Source: Mortierella sp. BCC40632
Lineage: Eukaryota; Mortierellomycota; Mortierellomycetes; Mortierellales; Mortierellaceae
Length of the DNA: 64,000 nucleotides
Assembly: GCA_011634665.1 (NCBI GenBank)
Contig: WAEK01000002.1
Coordinates: 2,134,001 to 2,198,000 of the forward strand
Direction of reading: 5' to 3'
Both the position numbers and the translations under genes were made by a program. The notes beneath the pieces were generated by a model. The model ran no database searches. It was not told where the DNA came from and saw only the letters and a program-made list of their open reading frames with translations. Positions 55,403 to 64,000 of this stretch are shown one piece after another; within the stretch, counting starts at the first letter, position 1; each line of letters opens with the position of its first letter.

Positions 55403-57499
55403 ATGAGTGAGCCAATCCCTGTTGCCCCATCTACCCGTGCTGAGCCCGGCCCGGGCAACAGCCGCAGCTCCCTTCCACAAAATGGTCCTCCGCGCTCGCC
55501 GCCACACCCGCTTGAATACGAGCATGCATCTCGCCTGCAGTCGCATGTGGACCATCCACCTCACAGCCCGCTCTCGCATCCTCCGGCCCACTCTCATCAA
55601 CTGTATCCTTCATGGATGGCTGCACCTCCCCTCCAGCCACTACTTTCGAGTGACTCGGTCCAGTCAAGTCGTTCTTCTTTTCAACATCCATCCGCAGAGT
55701 CCATCCTTCAACAGCACGCACACCTCCGCTCTGCTACAGGAAACACAAGCAACCCAGGCCCTATCCTGACCTTCTCCCCTTCGCCAGCTATAGCACCAAC
55801 GATCACACCGGCCCAGCTTCCGGTGCCCGAGACCACCGTCACCGATATGGATTACCAAGGCAGAGACAGCGTCAGCAGCCGAAGCAACAGCACCAGCAGC
55901 ACTAGCAGCGTTGGTAGTGCAATCAGTGCTGACAGCAGTATGAGTGCTGAGGACTCTTTCCAACCGAAGAGTGCCATTTCCTCTCCCTACCACCATCACC
56001 TTGCTCCACCTGAGGAAAAGTCAGGTCGTCGAAGATGGTCTTTGACAGGGCGGTTCTTTGAGAAGCGCCGGAGCAATCCCGAGGATGTGCCTGCTCCAAA
56101 TTCTTTCCCCCGTCACTCCAAACTTGGTAATGGTAACGGCAACGGCAACGGGCTCCATCCCGACAACAAGAGTGAGTCAAGCAGTACCAACAGCAGCAGA
56201 CGCTCAAGCCTTGTAGACTTTCCCAGAGCCCTTCTTACCTCCCTCCGTCGAAGTTCGCTCTCGGGGACAATTGGTTCCAGCTGGTCTAGAGGATCGTCAA
56301 GAGAACGAGACTCCAGGTGTGGCTGCGGAAGCAATGATGACGATGACGATGACGATGACGACGAAAACGAGGCAAAAGAACTCCGGAAAGACCGAGAGTA
56401 CGAGAAGAAGAAGGCACGCGAGGCAGATATCGATGTGCTCGGTCTCACAGGCGGGTCGCCTTATGTTACGCTAGCCAGACCCAAAGCCCCTCCGCAGAGT
56501 CCAAGAAGACTCTCGCAGAAGCCTTTGCCAAGAAGCATTCTAAAGAAGCGGTTGTCGGACGCCGCTCCGCTGGAGGCCGGAGATGTCACTTCAGCAGCAA
56601 TTGCAAATGCAGGAAATCCAGATGGTGCGGTTCCTGCCATAAGACAGGCGACAGAGACGCCCTCTTCAGCCTCATCGACAACAATGACATCAGAATCAAC
56701 TACGCTGAAAGTCGCAGAGACGCCGACATCGTTGGCTTCATCGCCTAGGAACAACTCTAGAGCGTCAATCCTCACCTCTGAGAATGTGCACCCAATGGCT
56801 TCCCCAGATATGACGGACGCCGATGCCAGCCTTCTACCTTCACCAGACCATCGTGCTCGCCTCTTGACCCATTCGCCCAAGCTTAGTCATCGAGAGGTAT
56901 TCAAAAGCAGTCCTGCGACACCACTCGACGAGGAAGAGACAGAGGCAACTGCAAACAAGGACGAAAACTCGAACACCGGAAAACCGGAGTCATCAACGGG
57001 CGCCAACAAGTCTACAGATGCTATTTCACCAGCAGAATCCTCTACTTCAACTCTAACAGCGACAGGAAGATCCTCTCCCTCTAAAGGAGCAGCTATTCCT
57101 TTGGATTTTACCCCGGGAATGCAGTCGAACACCTCCCGAAACCGGGTAACGGAACGTAACCAAGACATGATCTCGCAGGATGAAATGTTGACGCAGGAGA
57201 TGATGTCCCTGGGTGCACGATCACAAGAGACGGGAAGTTCGTACTACGACTCAATGGGATACCTTGGTCTAGGACTCGATGGACGGAGGGGCAAGAGGAG
57301 GTCAATTAATTTTTTGGACAGAGTCGAGGTCATTCCAGCCCACCGAAAGTCTGTTTACAATCGTCAGTCGGATAAGCGTGCGACCTTCAAGACGTTGACA
57401 CCAGATATGAAGAGCGAGATACGAGACGAATTGAACAACTATAAGCTCAGGGAAATGGCTGTCCATGTCGAGAGTATGGGCAACACTGCCTTTCACTAG
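55403..57499 (+). CDS. Bni4-like protein, probable PP1-targeting factor
   Basis: A single exon of 698 residues from the ATG at 55403 in good context (CAACCATGAG). Mostly disordered: Ser/Pro/His-rich start, SSRSNSTSSTSSVGS, poly-Asp near residue 315, many SP sites. Only the last about 65 residues look conserved: RRSINFLDRVEVIPAHRK, then SVYNRQSDKRATFKTLTP, EIRDELNNYKLREMAVH, ESMGNTAFH. This pattern (RVxF-type segment, YxRR-like, LTP, ELNxxK, EMxVHxxS) is what I recall of Bni4/Afr1-type fungal tails. RSINF (633-637) fits the PP1-docking consensus. In yeast Bni4 brings Glc7/PP1 and chitin synthase III to the bud neck; the role here is inferred from the tail alone. Confidence 0.55.
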   Translation: MSEPIPVAPSTRAEPGPGNSRSSLPQNGPPRSPPHPLEYEHASRLQSHVDHPPHSPLSHPPAHSHQLYPSWMAAPPLQPLLSSDSVQSSRSSFQHPSAESILQQHAHLRSATGNTSNPGPILTFSPSPAIAPTITPAQLPVPETTVTDMDYQGRDSVSSRSNSTSSTSSVGSAISADSSMSAEDSFQPKSAISSPYHHHLAPPEEKSGRRRWSLTGRFFEKRRSNPEDVPAPNSFPRHSKLGNGNGNGNGLHPDNKSESSSTNSSRRSSLVDFPRALLTSLRRSSLSGTIGSSWSRGSSRERDSRCGCGSNDDDDDDDDDENEAKELRKDREYEKKKAREADIDVLGLTGGSPYVTLARPKAPPQSPRRLSQKPLPRSILKKRLSDAAPLEAGDVTSAAIANAGNPDGAVPAIRQATETPSSASSTTMTSESTTLKVAETPTSLASSPRNNSRASILTSENVHPMASPDMTDADASLLPSPDHRARLLTHSPKLSHREVFKSSPATPLDEEETEATANKDENSNTGKPESSTGANKSTDAISPAESSTSTLTATGRSSPSKGAAIPLDFTPGMQSNTSRNRVTERNQDMISQDEMLTQEMMSLGARSQETGSSYYDSMGYLGLGLDGRRGKRRSINFLDRVEVIPAHRKSVYNRQSDKRATFKTLTPDMKSEIRDELNNYKLREMAVHVESMGNTAFH

Positions 57500-60114
57500 G
57501 ATGTAAAAGAAAACCTCACACCACTGAGAACTCGACCATTGAGAAGAGAACGATGCTGGCGTTCGTTTCTTTCCCTCTTTCCCTCTTCTTCTCATCATTT
57601 CTCTCCTCTCCTCTCTCCATTTCCTCTATCCTATGTCTCTCACTGGTGGAGTAGGCCTGTACTTTAGACGTTAATTGTCCTTTTGTAAAAATATATTTGT
57701 ACCTTTGCTATTTTCAACCTGGACTAAAGCTGTTGCTGCTGCCTTGTGTGGGTTCAATTGCTCACAAACAGCTGCTGCTTGCCCCTCCTGACCTACTTCC
57801 CTCCCTCCTTGACGGATAATTTCTGTTCAGAGCTTGTAAGTGGTACCAAAAAAAAACTACAGAACGTGCTTGCTTCACCCGAGTCTCATGAGTGGGGACG
57901 AGTGAGAGGATATCAACTGGGACGTGCTCTCCAGGATGGAAAGTCATTCATCCATACGCGTGATTTCTTTTTTGTTTTTGTTTGTCTTCAAGTTCACCGA
58001 TTGGTCCCATTCCACCATATGGATTTTTGAGTCAATGGAAACTGAGTGAGCCAGAACCTGGAATTCTACTTTCTCTCTTCTCGTAGCGTTATTGATTTCA
58101 AGGCACTCGAAGGGGAACCCATTTGCTTGCTTGGACGTGCTACCTAATTATATCCAATCAAGGATATCGCCGAGAAGAGTAAGAGAAAGAGAAAGAGATA
58201 GAGAGAGGGCCTTACTCCAACCCGTTTAAGATATTGAGGCTTGCTATAGACATTGAACCATGACTCTTCTCTTTCCTTCTTTGGTCCATTCCCTCCATCC
58301 CCTACTCTTCTGATGTCCCCATCCCTCCTCGAGTTAGCCATGTTTGAACGTCTTTTAGTGATTTCACCGAGTGAGGGTGCATATGGAGTCATACGGAGCG
58401 TGGTCTTATTTAGGCAGCGTATAGATCATAAAAATGACAGTATCAACAAAGGCCCCAATCCCTACGCTAAAATGGTCATATCCCTTCGATCTCGATCCTT
58501 ATTGAAATATATAGTAGGGGCTGTATAGATTCACTCGAAAAAAGATGACCTCCCCCCCCCCGCTTGGAGGATCTTGGGACTTTCCTGTTTAGGTCTCTGC
58601 ATCGCCTTTGCATGGGTATCTTATTTCGAATAAATACTAGAAGGTTGTTGGTGCTACAACAAGGTCCTCCTCCGATCAGAAGATCTTTCCATCATCTCTT
58701 GAACCAGTTCTTGGCTCATATCAAGAATGTCTAGCCTGCACCGACAGCCCAGGGAACAGGAGTAAATTTGGGAGCGTTGCGTATCTGGACTGAGCAGGCC
58801 CCGATGCGTGGTAAAAGGCATTACTTCAACTGGCTTCGTGACCAGCCCTGGACTCAAAACAAGATGATAACATGCATATCTAGAACATTCGAGTGTGTAA
58901 GAAGTCACCTTGGGGCAGTTAGAACCATCCCTTAATGATACGAGGTCAGTAAGCTATGGATGAGTGCTTAAGCTAGTAGAAGACATCGGGCGAAATCTAA
59001 ACTGTGAAAAGAGTCCAAAAGCTAGTTGCCTACACTTGAATAGTGAACACATTGTCCTGAGCTTCATGATTGGCGTAGATGGACTCCTGGGGTATGTAGG
59101 TCCGAATGGGACAAGTGGCCTATTTAAGCATGCTGCTGTAGGAGCGAAAGACTTTGCAAACAGGGCAATGTTCTACATTCTGTTTCGGATAGCCATTGAC
59201 GCGAGGATGATGGTCTCCGTTTTCAGATTCCTTTTTCTCTCGTGACGCACAGACCAGCGACTGAGCCCATCTCGACAGTAGCTTAGGTTACGAGCATTTT
59301 GGTGAGTGGCACTTGAGTCTACATCATCACTAGTCATTTACACGCGTTTTTTTTGTTTGGAGGCGTTCCACGCAGTAAAAATGGGGGCGGGGGTTGTTGT
59401 GATGTGGAGGAAGGTAGAAAGGATGTTCACTTTAACGTGAATCCAAGAAACAAATCGGCGATGTATAGCCTCGGGTGAGGGAGGGGCTACGTTCTATGCC
59501 ACGCGCCCTTTTTTACTCCCTCCCCTCTCCCAACTCGTACTCCTTTCAACTTGTTTGTCGAATGCACGAGGAAAAAGGATAAAAAAGAAAGAAAGTGAGA
59601 AACAAACAAAAAAAAATGCTAGGCCTAGTGCACGCAGCAACAAGTAGCTGAGACGCGTGATATCCAATGTCTGCCTTGTTGCCTCAGGTTAGCGGAAAGG
59701 GCCAGCCGAGGATGGTTGCGCTCGAACTCTCGAATCCTGCCGAGCGACAAGAAAGGGGATGATGGAAAGTAAGGAAAAGTGGTCCTTCGCATATACCTCC
59801 AGTGAGGGGATGATTGCTCGTTCACGAGACAAAGGTTCAGAAACAACGGAGGACCCTCTCGACCATGGTCCAAAGAAACAGTTCGGGCGAAACAAGGCAT
59901 AAAAAGAAGTAAGGTTCTCTCCTCTCTTTGCTCTTCTCACCCTTTTTTCTTTGATCGCCTCCACAGTACACCTCAATACCTCGACTTCTTTATTCCAAGA
60001 GATTTCCCTTCTTGATTGTCCAATCTTACCAGCCTTCCTGCTCTGCACCTTTTCGTTCAGTTATTCACAATCTCATCCTTTGAACCTCCAGACTTAAAAG
60101 ACCATATTTTCACC
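57500..60114. other. 2.6-kb intergenic region
   Basis: Short frames only, none with splice logic or domains. A C run near 58550 and AT-rich stretches. The right end holds the P450 promoter. No gene is seen, but a small or noncoding gene cannot be ruled out. Confidence 0.5.
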
Positions 60115-62340
60115 ATGACAGCAGTAGTGAGCACCATGGCGTCCCCTCCATACCTCGCCTACGCTTGGGAGTATCTACACAAACGCCAAAGATCGCTCAT
60201 CAAGCGATTCAAAGACAACCCAAGCATGGCTATGTTCGTCCTAACTGCCGCGCTCTACTTCTGGCTTGGCCGAGTCCGCCGTTCTAAACAAGAAGCAGCA
60301 CCGCCTCCCCGAGGTATCCCGGTCCCTTGCATCAAATCATGGCTGTTTATGTTCGACGTTGGATTCCAGTTTGTCAAATCCAAGCTCGATGGCAATGAAC
60401 TACAATATGTGCAGAGTCTTTCGAAGCAAGGCTTGACTTTGCGCACAAAGACCATCGGTCATAACTTGATAGTGGTCTTTGAGCCTTCATCGGTTCAACA
60501 TATTCTTGTCAAAAACTTTGAGAACTACCCGAAAGGTAAAAAAAAAAAAACATGTTAGTTGAATAGTTGTAAGACCCAAATCCTCTCTATCAAGGATTAC
60601 TCTCCTACTCCTCCTTCCTCCCCTTTCTGTCATTCGGTGTTTTGCATGTAAAGCCGAAGCGCCAACAAATCTGTCCCTTGCTCTCCCTGGCTCTTGAGTA
60701 CCCCTTATATCTGGAGCTATCATCTCGAACAGCACCGGGCTTATACACAAGGTGCATATCTATTCCTCACTAAGCCGAGATGCTTGCAGATGGGGATGAG
60801 TGTTCGTCTAGAGCGTTTATGCATTTTTCCGGACACTATATATATTTAGATCGGATGACAAGAGAATGAAGACTAAGGGGATGGGCTGAAGGGCAAGAGG
60901 ACGTGTGTAAAAACGAAAGACCCAGCTTACTCTCCTACCCCCTTCGTCTCACTTTTTATGTTTAACAGTCTATGTCTAACACTAAACGAGACTTATCTTG
61001 ATCTATTCGCTTCAAGTACCATTGCTTGATACTGCACATCGGTCCCAACTGTTGAATCTAAATTGGTTGACTGTATTTTTTTTTTTTTTTTTTTTTTACA
61101 CTAATCGGGATCATGAATAGGCCCATCGTTCCACAAGATCTTGTTCCCGCTGATGGGCACCGGAATCTTTAACTCTGATGGGGCCGCATGGAAGAATCAG
61201 CGCGCTCTAGCCCGTCCTCACTTCCAGGTGACAGAGTACAAGGGAGCTGTCCATATTGAGACCCAAATTAAACAAGTCTTCCGGATCCTTGACCAAACCA
61301 TTTCAGACGGAGAGGTTATTGATGTACAAGACCTGTGGTCGAGGTATACAATTGATACATCTACCGGTTTCCTGTTTGGGGACTGTGTCAATGCACTAGA
61401 CAAACCAAAGCATAAGTTCTTGAAGGCGTTCAGCAGAACTCAAAAAGTGTGTGGCTGGAAGATGCGATTGTGCGGTTATCAGACATTTGTTCCTGCCTTT
61501 TGGTCCACACAAGATACAAAGGACATGAATGAGTTCTTAATGCCTATAGTAGACTTGGCTATCGAAAAGACAAACAAGTATCGTCAAAAGGAAATGGAAA
61601 CGGAGTCTTCCGCTGGCTCTACTAGCACGATAAATGGAACAGATGGCTACAGAGACAAGAGTGAGAATCTGCTCGCCCATTTCTTGCACTCAGTGGACGA
61701 GAATGGAGAACCATTCGATCGAGTATACCTCCGCGATATGCTGATGAATTTTTTGACCGCCGGTAGAGATACGTCGACCAACTTGTTGACCTTTGTATGT
61801 TATTGCCTCGGAAAACACCCCAAAGTCATGAACCAGCTCTGGGACGAAATTCAATCGGTCATCGGGCGCGACCGAAACCCCGATCATGAGGATCTCAAGA
61901 AGCTCAAGTATTTGAAGCAGGTTCTCAATGAGACATTACGCCTTTATCCCGCAGTTCCATTTAATATCAAGACTTGCCTGGAGGATGATGTCCTACCCAA
62001 CGGGTATTTTGTTCCCAGGGGTACATCGATTGTCCATTCATCTTATGTCACTCATCGACTCAAGGAATACTGGGGTGAGAATGCTGAGGAGTTTGACCCG
62101 GACCGTTGGGGGCCAGAGCGCGTGAAGCAGATTCGACCGTTCATGTTCTTCCCCTTCCACGCAGGCCCAAGGATCTGTCTTGGCCAGAACTTTGCCTACA
62201 ACCAAGTAATGCACACAATGGTTCGTTTGATGCAAAGATACACCTGGAAGGTTGTTGATGGTTTTGAGCCCAAACCTGAGTCTGATATAACAATGTTCTC
62301 CAGAAACGGCATGCCATTGATCTTTAACCACCGAGGCTAG
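60115..62340 (+). CDS. cytochrome P450, fatty-acid hydroxylase type (CYP52/CYP704-like), 2 exons
   Basis: Exons 60115-60535 and 61121-62340; 546 residues. An N-terminal hydrophobic segment (about 41-57) anchors it in the ER, followed by a Pro-rich hinge (APPPRGIPVP). The C-helix WKNQRALARPHF is present. The I-helix has AGRDTS (354-359), the K-helix ETLR (411-414), then FDPDRW, and the heme loop FHAGPRICLGQ places the Cys ligand at C493. All catalytic motifs are intact. The resemblance to omega-hydroxylases of fatty acids and alkanes is by motif style and not exact. The intron is 585 nt, several times longer than others here, and ends after a 22-nt T run. Another start ATG lies eight codons downstream. 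Confidence 0.9.
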
Positions 62341-62806
62341 AAGACTAGAGTGATGGTTCCAGGTGGACACTATATGGTAGTGACAGCAACACTATGTAGT
62401 ATTTTTTGTTTGTGTATAAAAAAGACTTTTCTGGTAAGATTCGCGGGAGAATGGGAAGAGTGGATCCTGGTATCTTGCTCCTGTGTTGGAAGCATACCGT
62501 TGCTGTTGCTGTTAGGAGTTGCTTACGAAGGGAAAAGGACGGGGGTTGGGCTGCTTTCTCTCTCCCACACTCCCACAGGCACGGAGAGGAAATAAGGCCC
62601 GCACAAACCACCGCCCCCTTATTGGAATGCTCTGCATTGTTCGCCGCCCAAAAAAAAAAAAAAAAAAAAAAAGGCATCTCTTCTTTCTCTTCATCCACCT
62701 CATCGCCGCGCATTCACCCTTGTTTTCAACAGCCGAGTCATCCATCGCGCCAATTCGCTATTTTTTTTTTTCTTTGGTTCACATTTGATTGCAACAGGAC
62801 GACACT
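62341..62806. other. intergenic between P450 and GLC8
   Basis: Contains an A run (about 62649-62672) and a T run (about 62760-62771) shortly before the next ATG. No gene is seen. Confidence 0.6.
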
Positions 62807-64000
62807 ATGAGCCAGTCACCGTCATCACCACCGCATCCGCACCATAGTCCTGTGCTCTCAGCCATGCCTGTCAAAGGAATCCTCAAACGCCCAGCCAGTT
62901 CACAGCCATTGGACGAGCGTACTCCTCGGTATGGAATAGAGTAGAAAGACATGTCGTCATGACAGGCAAAGAAGAATATCAAGCAGCTAGCCTTGCGAAA
63001 AGAATATGGGACAGAGGAGAGGGGACAGAAAAAAAAAAAGAGGCACTTGGAACGTCTTTTTTTTTTTTGGTGGGTAAAAAGATAGTATACTCACCCGTCT
63101 TCTCGAACTCTGTTTCTGTGTTGTCTAGCCTCAAGTGGGACGAAGAAAACCTTTCAATCACGGAGGCGCAAAAGGACTCGACAATGAAGATTGACGAACC
63201 CAGGACGCCATATGTTCACTACAACCCAGATCTAGACATGGATGATGACGGTATGTTTCCCCCCCCTACTTCCTCAAATTTTGAGAGCGCGTGCATCATG
63301 CACGCGTGCGGAGAGATTCGTTTGCATTGTGCCATGACCTTTTTTTTTTTTTTTTTTTAAGAGAGTGAAAAGAAGAGATGTCCCTTTTTCTCCCCTATCC
63401 TCTCTCTTGGTTGCTTCTTGATACTAATTGTACAATGACGACGTGGCATGCTGGATTTATGCGCACTAAATCTCTTTTCGTTTTAAGAGACTTTCACGTT
63501 GGATGAGTCCAAGAAGAAACAGGATGGATCATCTCCATTGACAGCTCATAGACAACCTGACGCCGATGACGATGGACCTACAGCGGAATGGGAGGACTCT
63601 GAGGACTCTGAAGACGAAGCAGAAGGGGATATCCATGAACGTGGTGTCGCCAATTCAGAAAGCAGTCTTGGGACGAGTCCCCGCAAGTCGAGTAAGTGGC
63701 CTTGGGAATGCTAGAATTGTATTTCTTTTGCTGCTAGGGGGAATTGAGTATCCAGCGCTGAGGGGAGAGCAATTGCAAGCCAGCCAGAAAGTGATGACTG
63801 ACAAAGGAAATATCTGTATATTATATCTTTTGTTTTCTACATGATAGTTGACCATGAACAATTCGCAAAGATGCGTTCTCAGCATTACAATATGAAGGAG
63901 GCGCTCAAGATAGGACACGAGCTTGCAGAGCAGGAACTAAATAGGTTGGATAGCCCTGGGCCCGTGCCGCCGCTCCCTGCATTTGCGTTGCTATCAACAA
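62807..64000 (+). CDS. GLC8: protein phosphatase inhibitor 2 (GLC8/PPP1R2), 5' part, cut by the window
   Basis: Inhibitor-2 binds and regulates PP1 catalytic subunit. Exons seen: 62807-62928, 63129-63250, 63488-63691, 63848 to beyond 64000. The three PP1-contact blocks are in order: KGILKRP near residue 24, LKWDEEN, and [15 protein letters not shown]. The acidic [14 protein letters not shown] follows, then [20 protein letters not shown], the helix that covers the PP1 active site. The TP within DEPRTPY corresponds to the GSK3-type regulatory threonine. The reading is open at the right edge, so the C-terminus is missing. Confidence 0.88.

Noticed and set aside
58964..59245. 93-codon frame in the 2.6-kb gap
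   Set aside because: No ATG context, splice partner or recognisable domain.
51449..62340. Lipid-metabolism gene cluster (acyl-CoA oxidase plus P450)
   Set aside because: The two are 5.6 kb apart with an unrelated regulator between them; no shared regulatory signature was seen.

Overview
The window looks like nuclear DNA of a filamentous fungus, most likely Mucoromycota and probably Mortierellomycotina. That placement is an inference from protein resemblance and genome style, not from a search. Supporting signs are genes broken by many short GT-AG introns (about 40-150 nt), AT-rich homopolymer tracts, conserved fungal housekeeping genes and a LINE-rich repeat island. I rebuilt the exon structures by hand from splice signals and unbroken reading phase. 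All multi-exon models below close in frame, but none has transcript support.

Layout. (1) 1-13.6 kb is a transposon island with two tRNA genes (Gly-TCC and Ala-AGC). It holds a broken RNase H element without a visible reverse transcriptase, flanked by direct repeats (2.14-4.9 kb). It also holds a nearly full-length L1-type LINE with endonuclease/RT ORF2, 13-bp target-site duplications and a 22-nt tail (5.28-10.28 kb), two 5'-truncated relatives of that LINE (10.48-11.28 kb), a foldback element with 35-bp identical inverted arms (11.5-12.55 kb), and a small SINE-like family in three copies. (2) 13.6-21.8 kb carries an M1 zinc aminopeptidase (11 exons, minus) and the checkpoint clamp subunit HUS1 (5 exons, plus). 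(3) 22.4-27.5 kb carries two secretory or membrane proteins, one with a DUF7137-like C-terminus and one unrecognised single-pass protein. (4) 27.5-40.6 kb carries a 1832-residue arrestin-like protein, a promethin/LDAF1-like hydrophobic protein and a four-helix MARVEL-like protein. (5) 40.6-47.8 kb carries RRP8 (25S rRNA methyltransferase), VPS11 (HOPS/CORVET subunit) and a small CS/p23-like protein. RRP8 and VPS11 are tail to tail, 83 bp apart; VPS11 and the CS gene are head to head, 226 bp apart. (6) 48-51 kb is a tandem pair of diverged paralogues with a GIY-YIG/T5orf172-like domain. (7) 51.4-64 kb carries a peroxisomal acyl-CoA oxidase ending in SKL, a Bni4-like PP1-targeting protein, a fatty-acid-hydroxylase-type cytochrome P450, and the start of PP1 inhibitor-2 (GLC8), which runs off the right edge.

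How they fit together. The host genes are mostly unlinked housekeeping functions: DNA damage clamp, vacuolar tethering, ribosome modification, peptide turnover and PP1 control. Acyl-CoA oxidase, the P450 and the promethin-like protein all touch fatty-acid or lipid-droplet metabolism, which suits an oleaginous fungus, but nothing shows they form a cluster. The most unusual material is in the repeat island: a LINE with an overlapping UAAUG stop-start junction and a covarying 3' hairpin, and the RT-less RNase H element with hairpin-bearing direct repeats. No CRISPR array, bacterial operon or clear biosynthetic cluster was seen.
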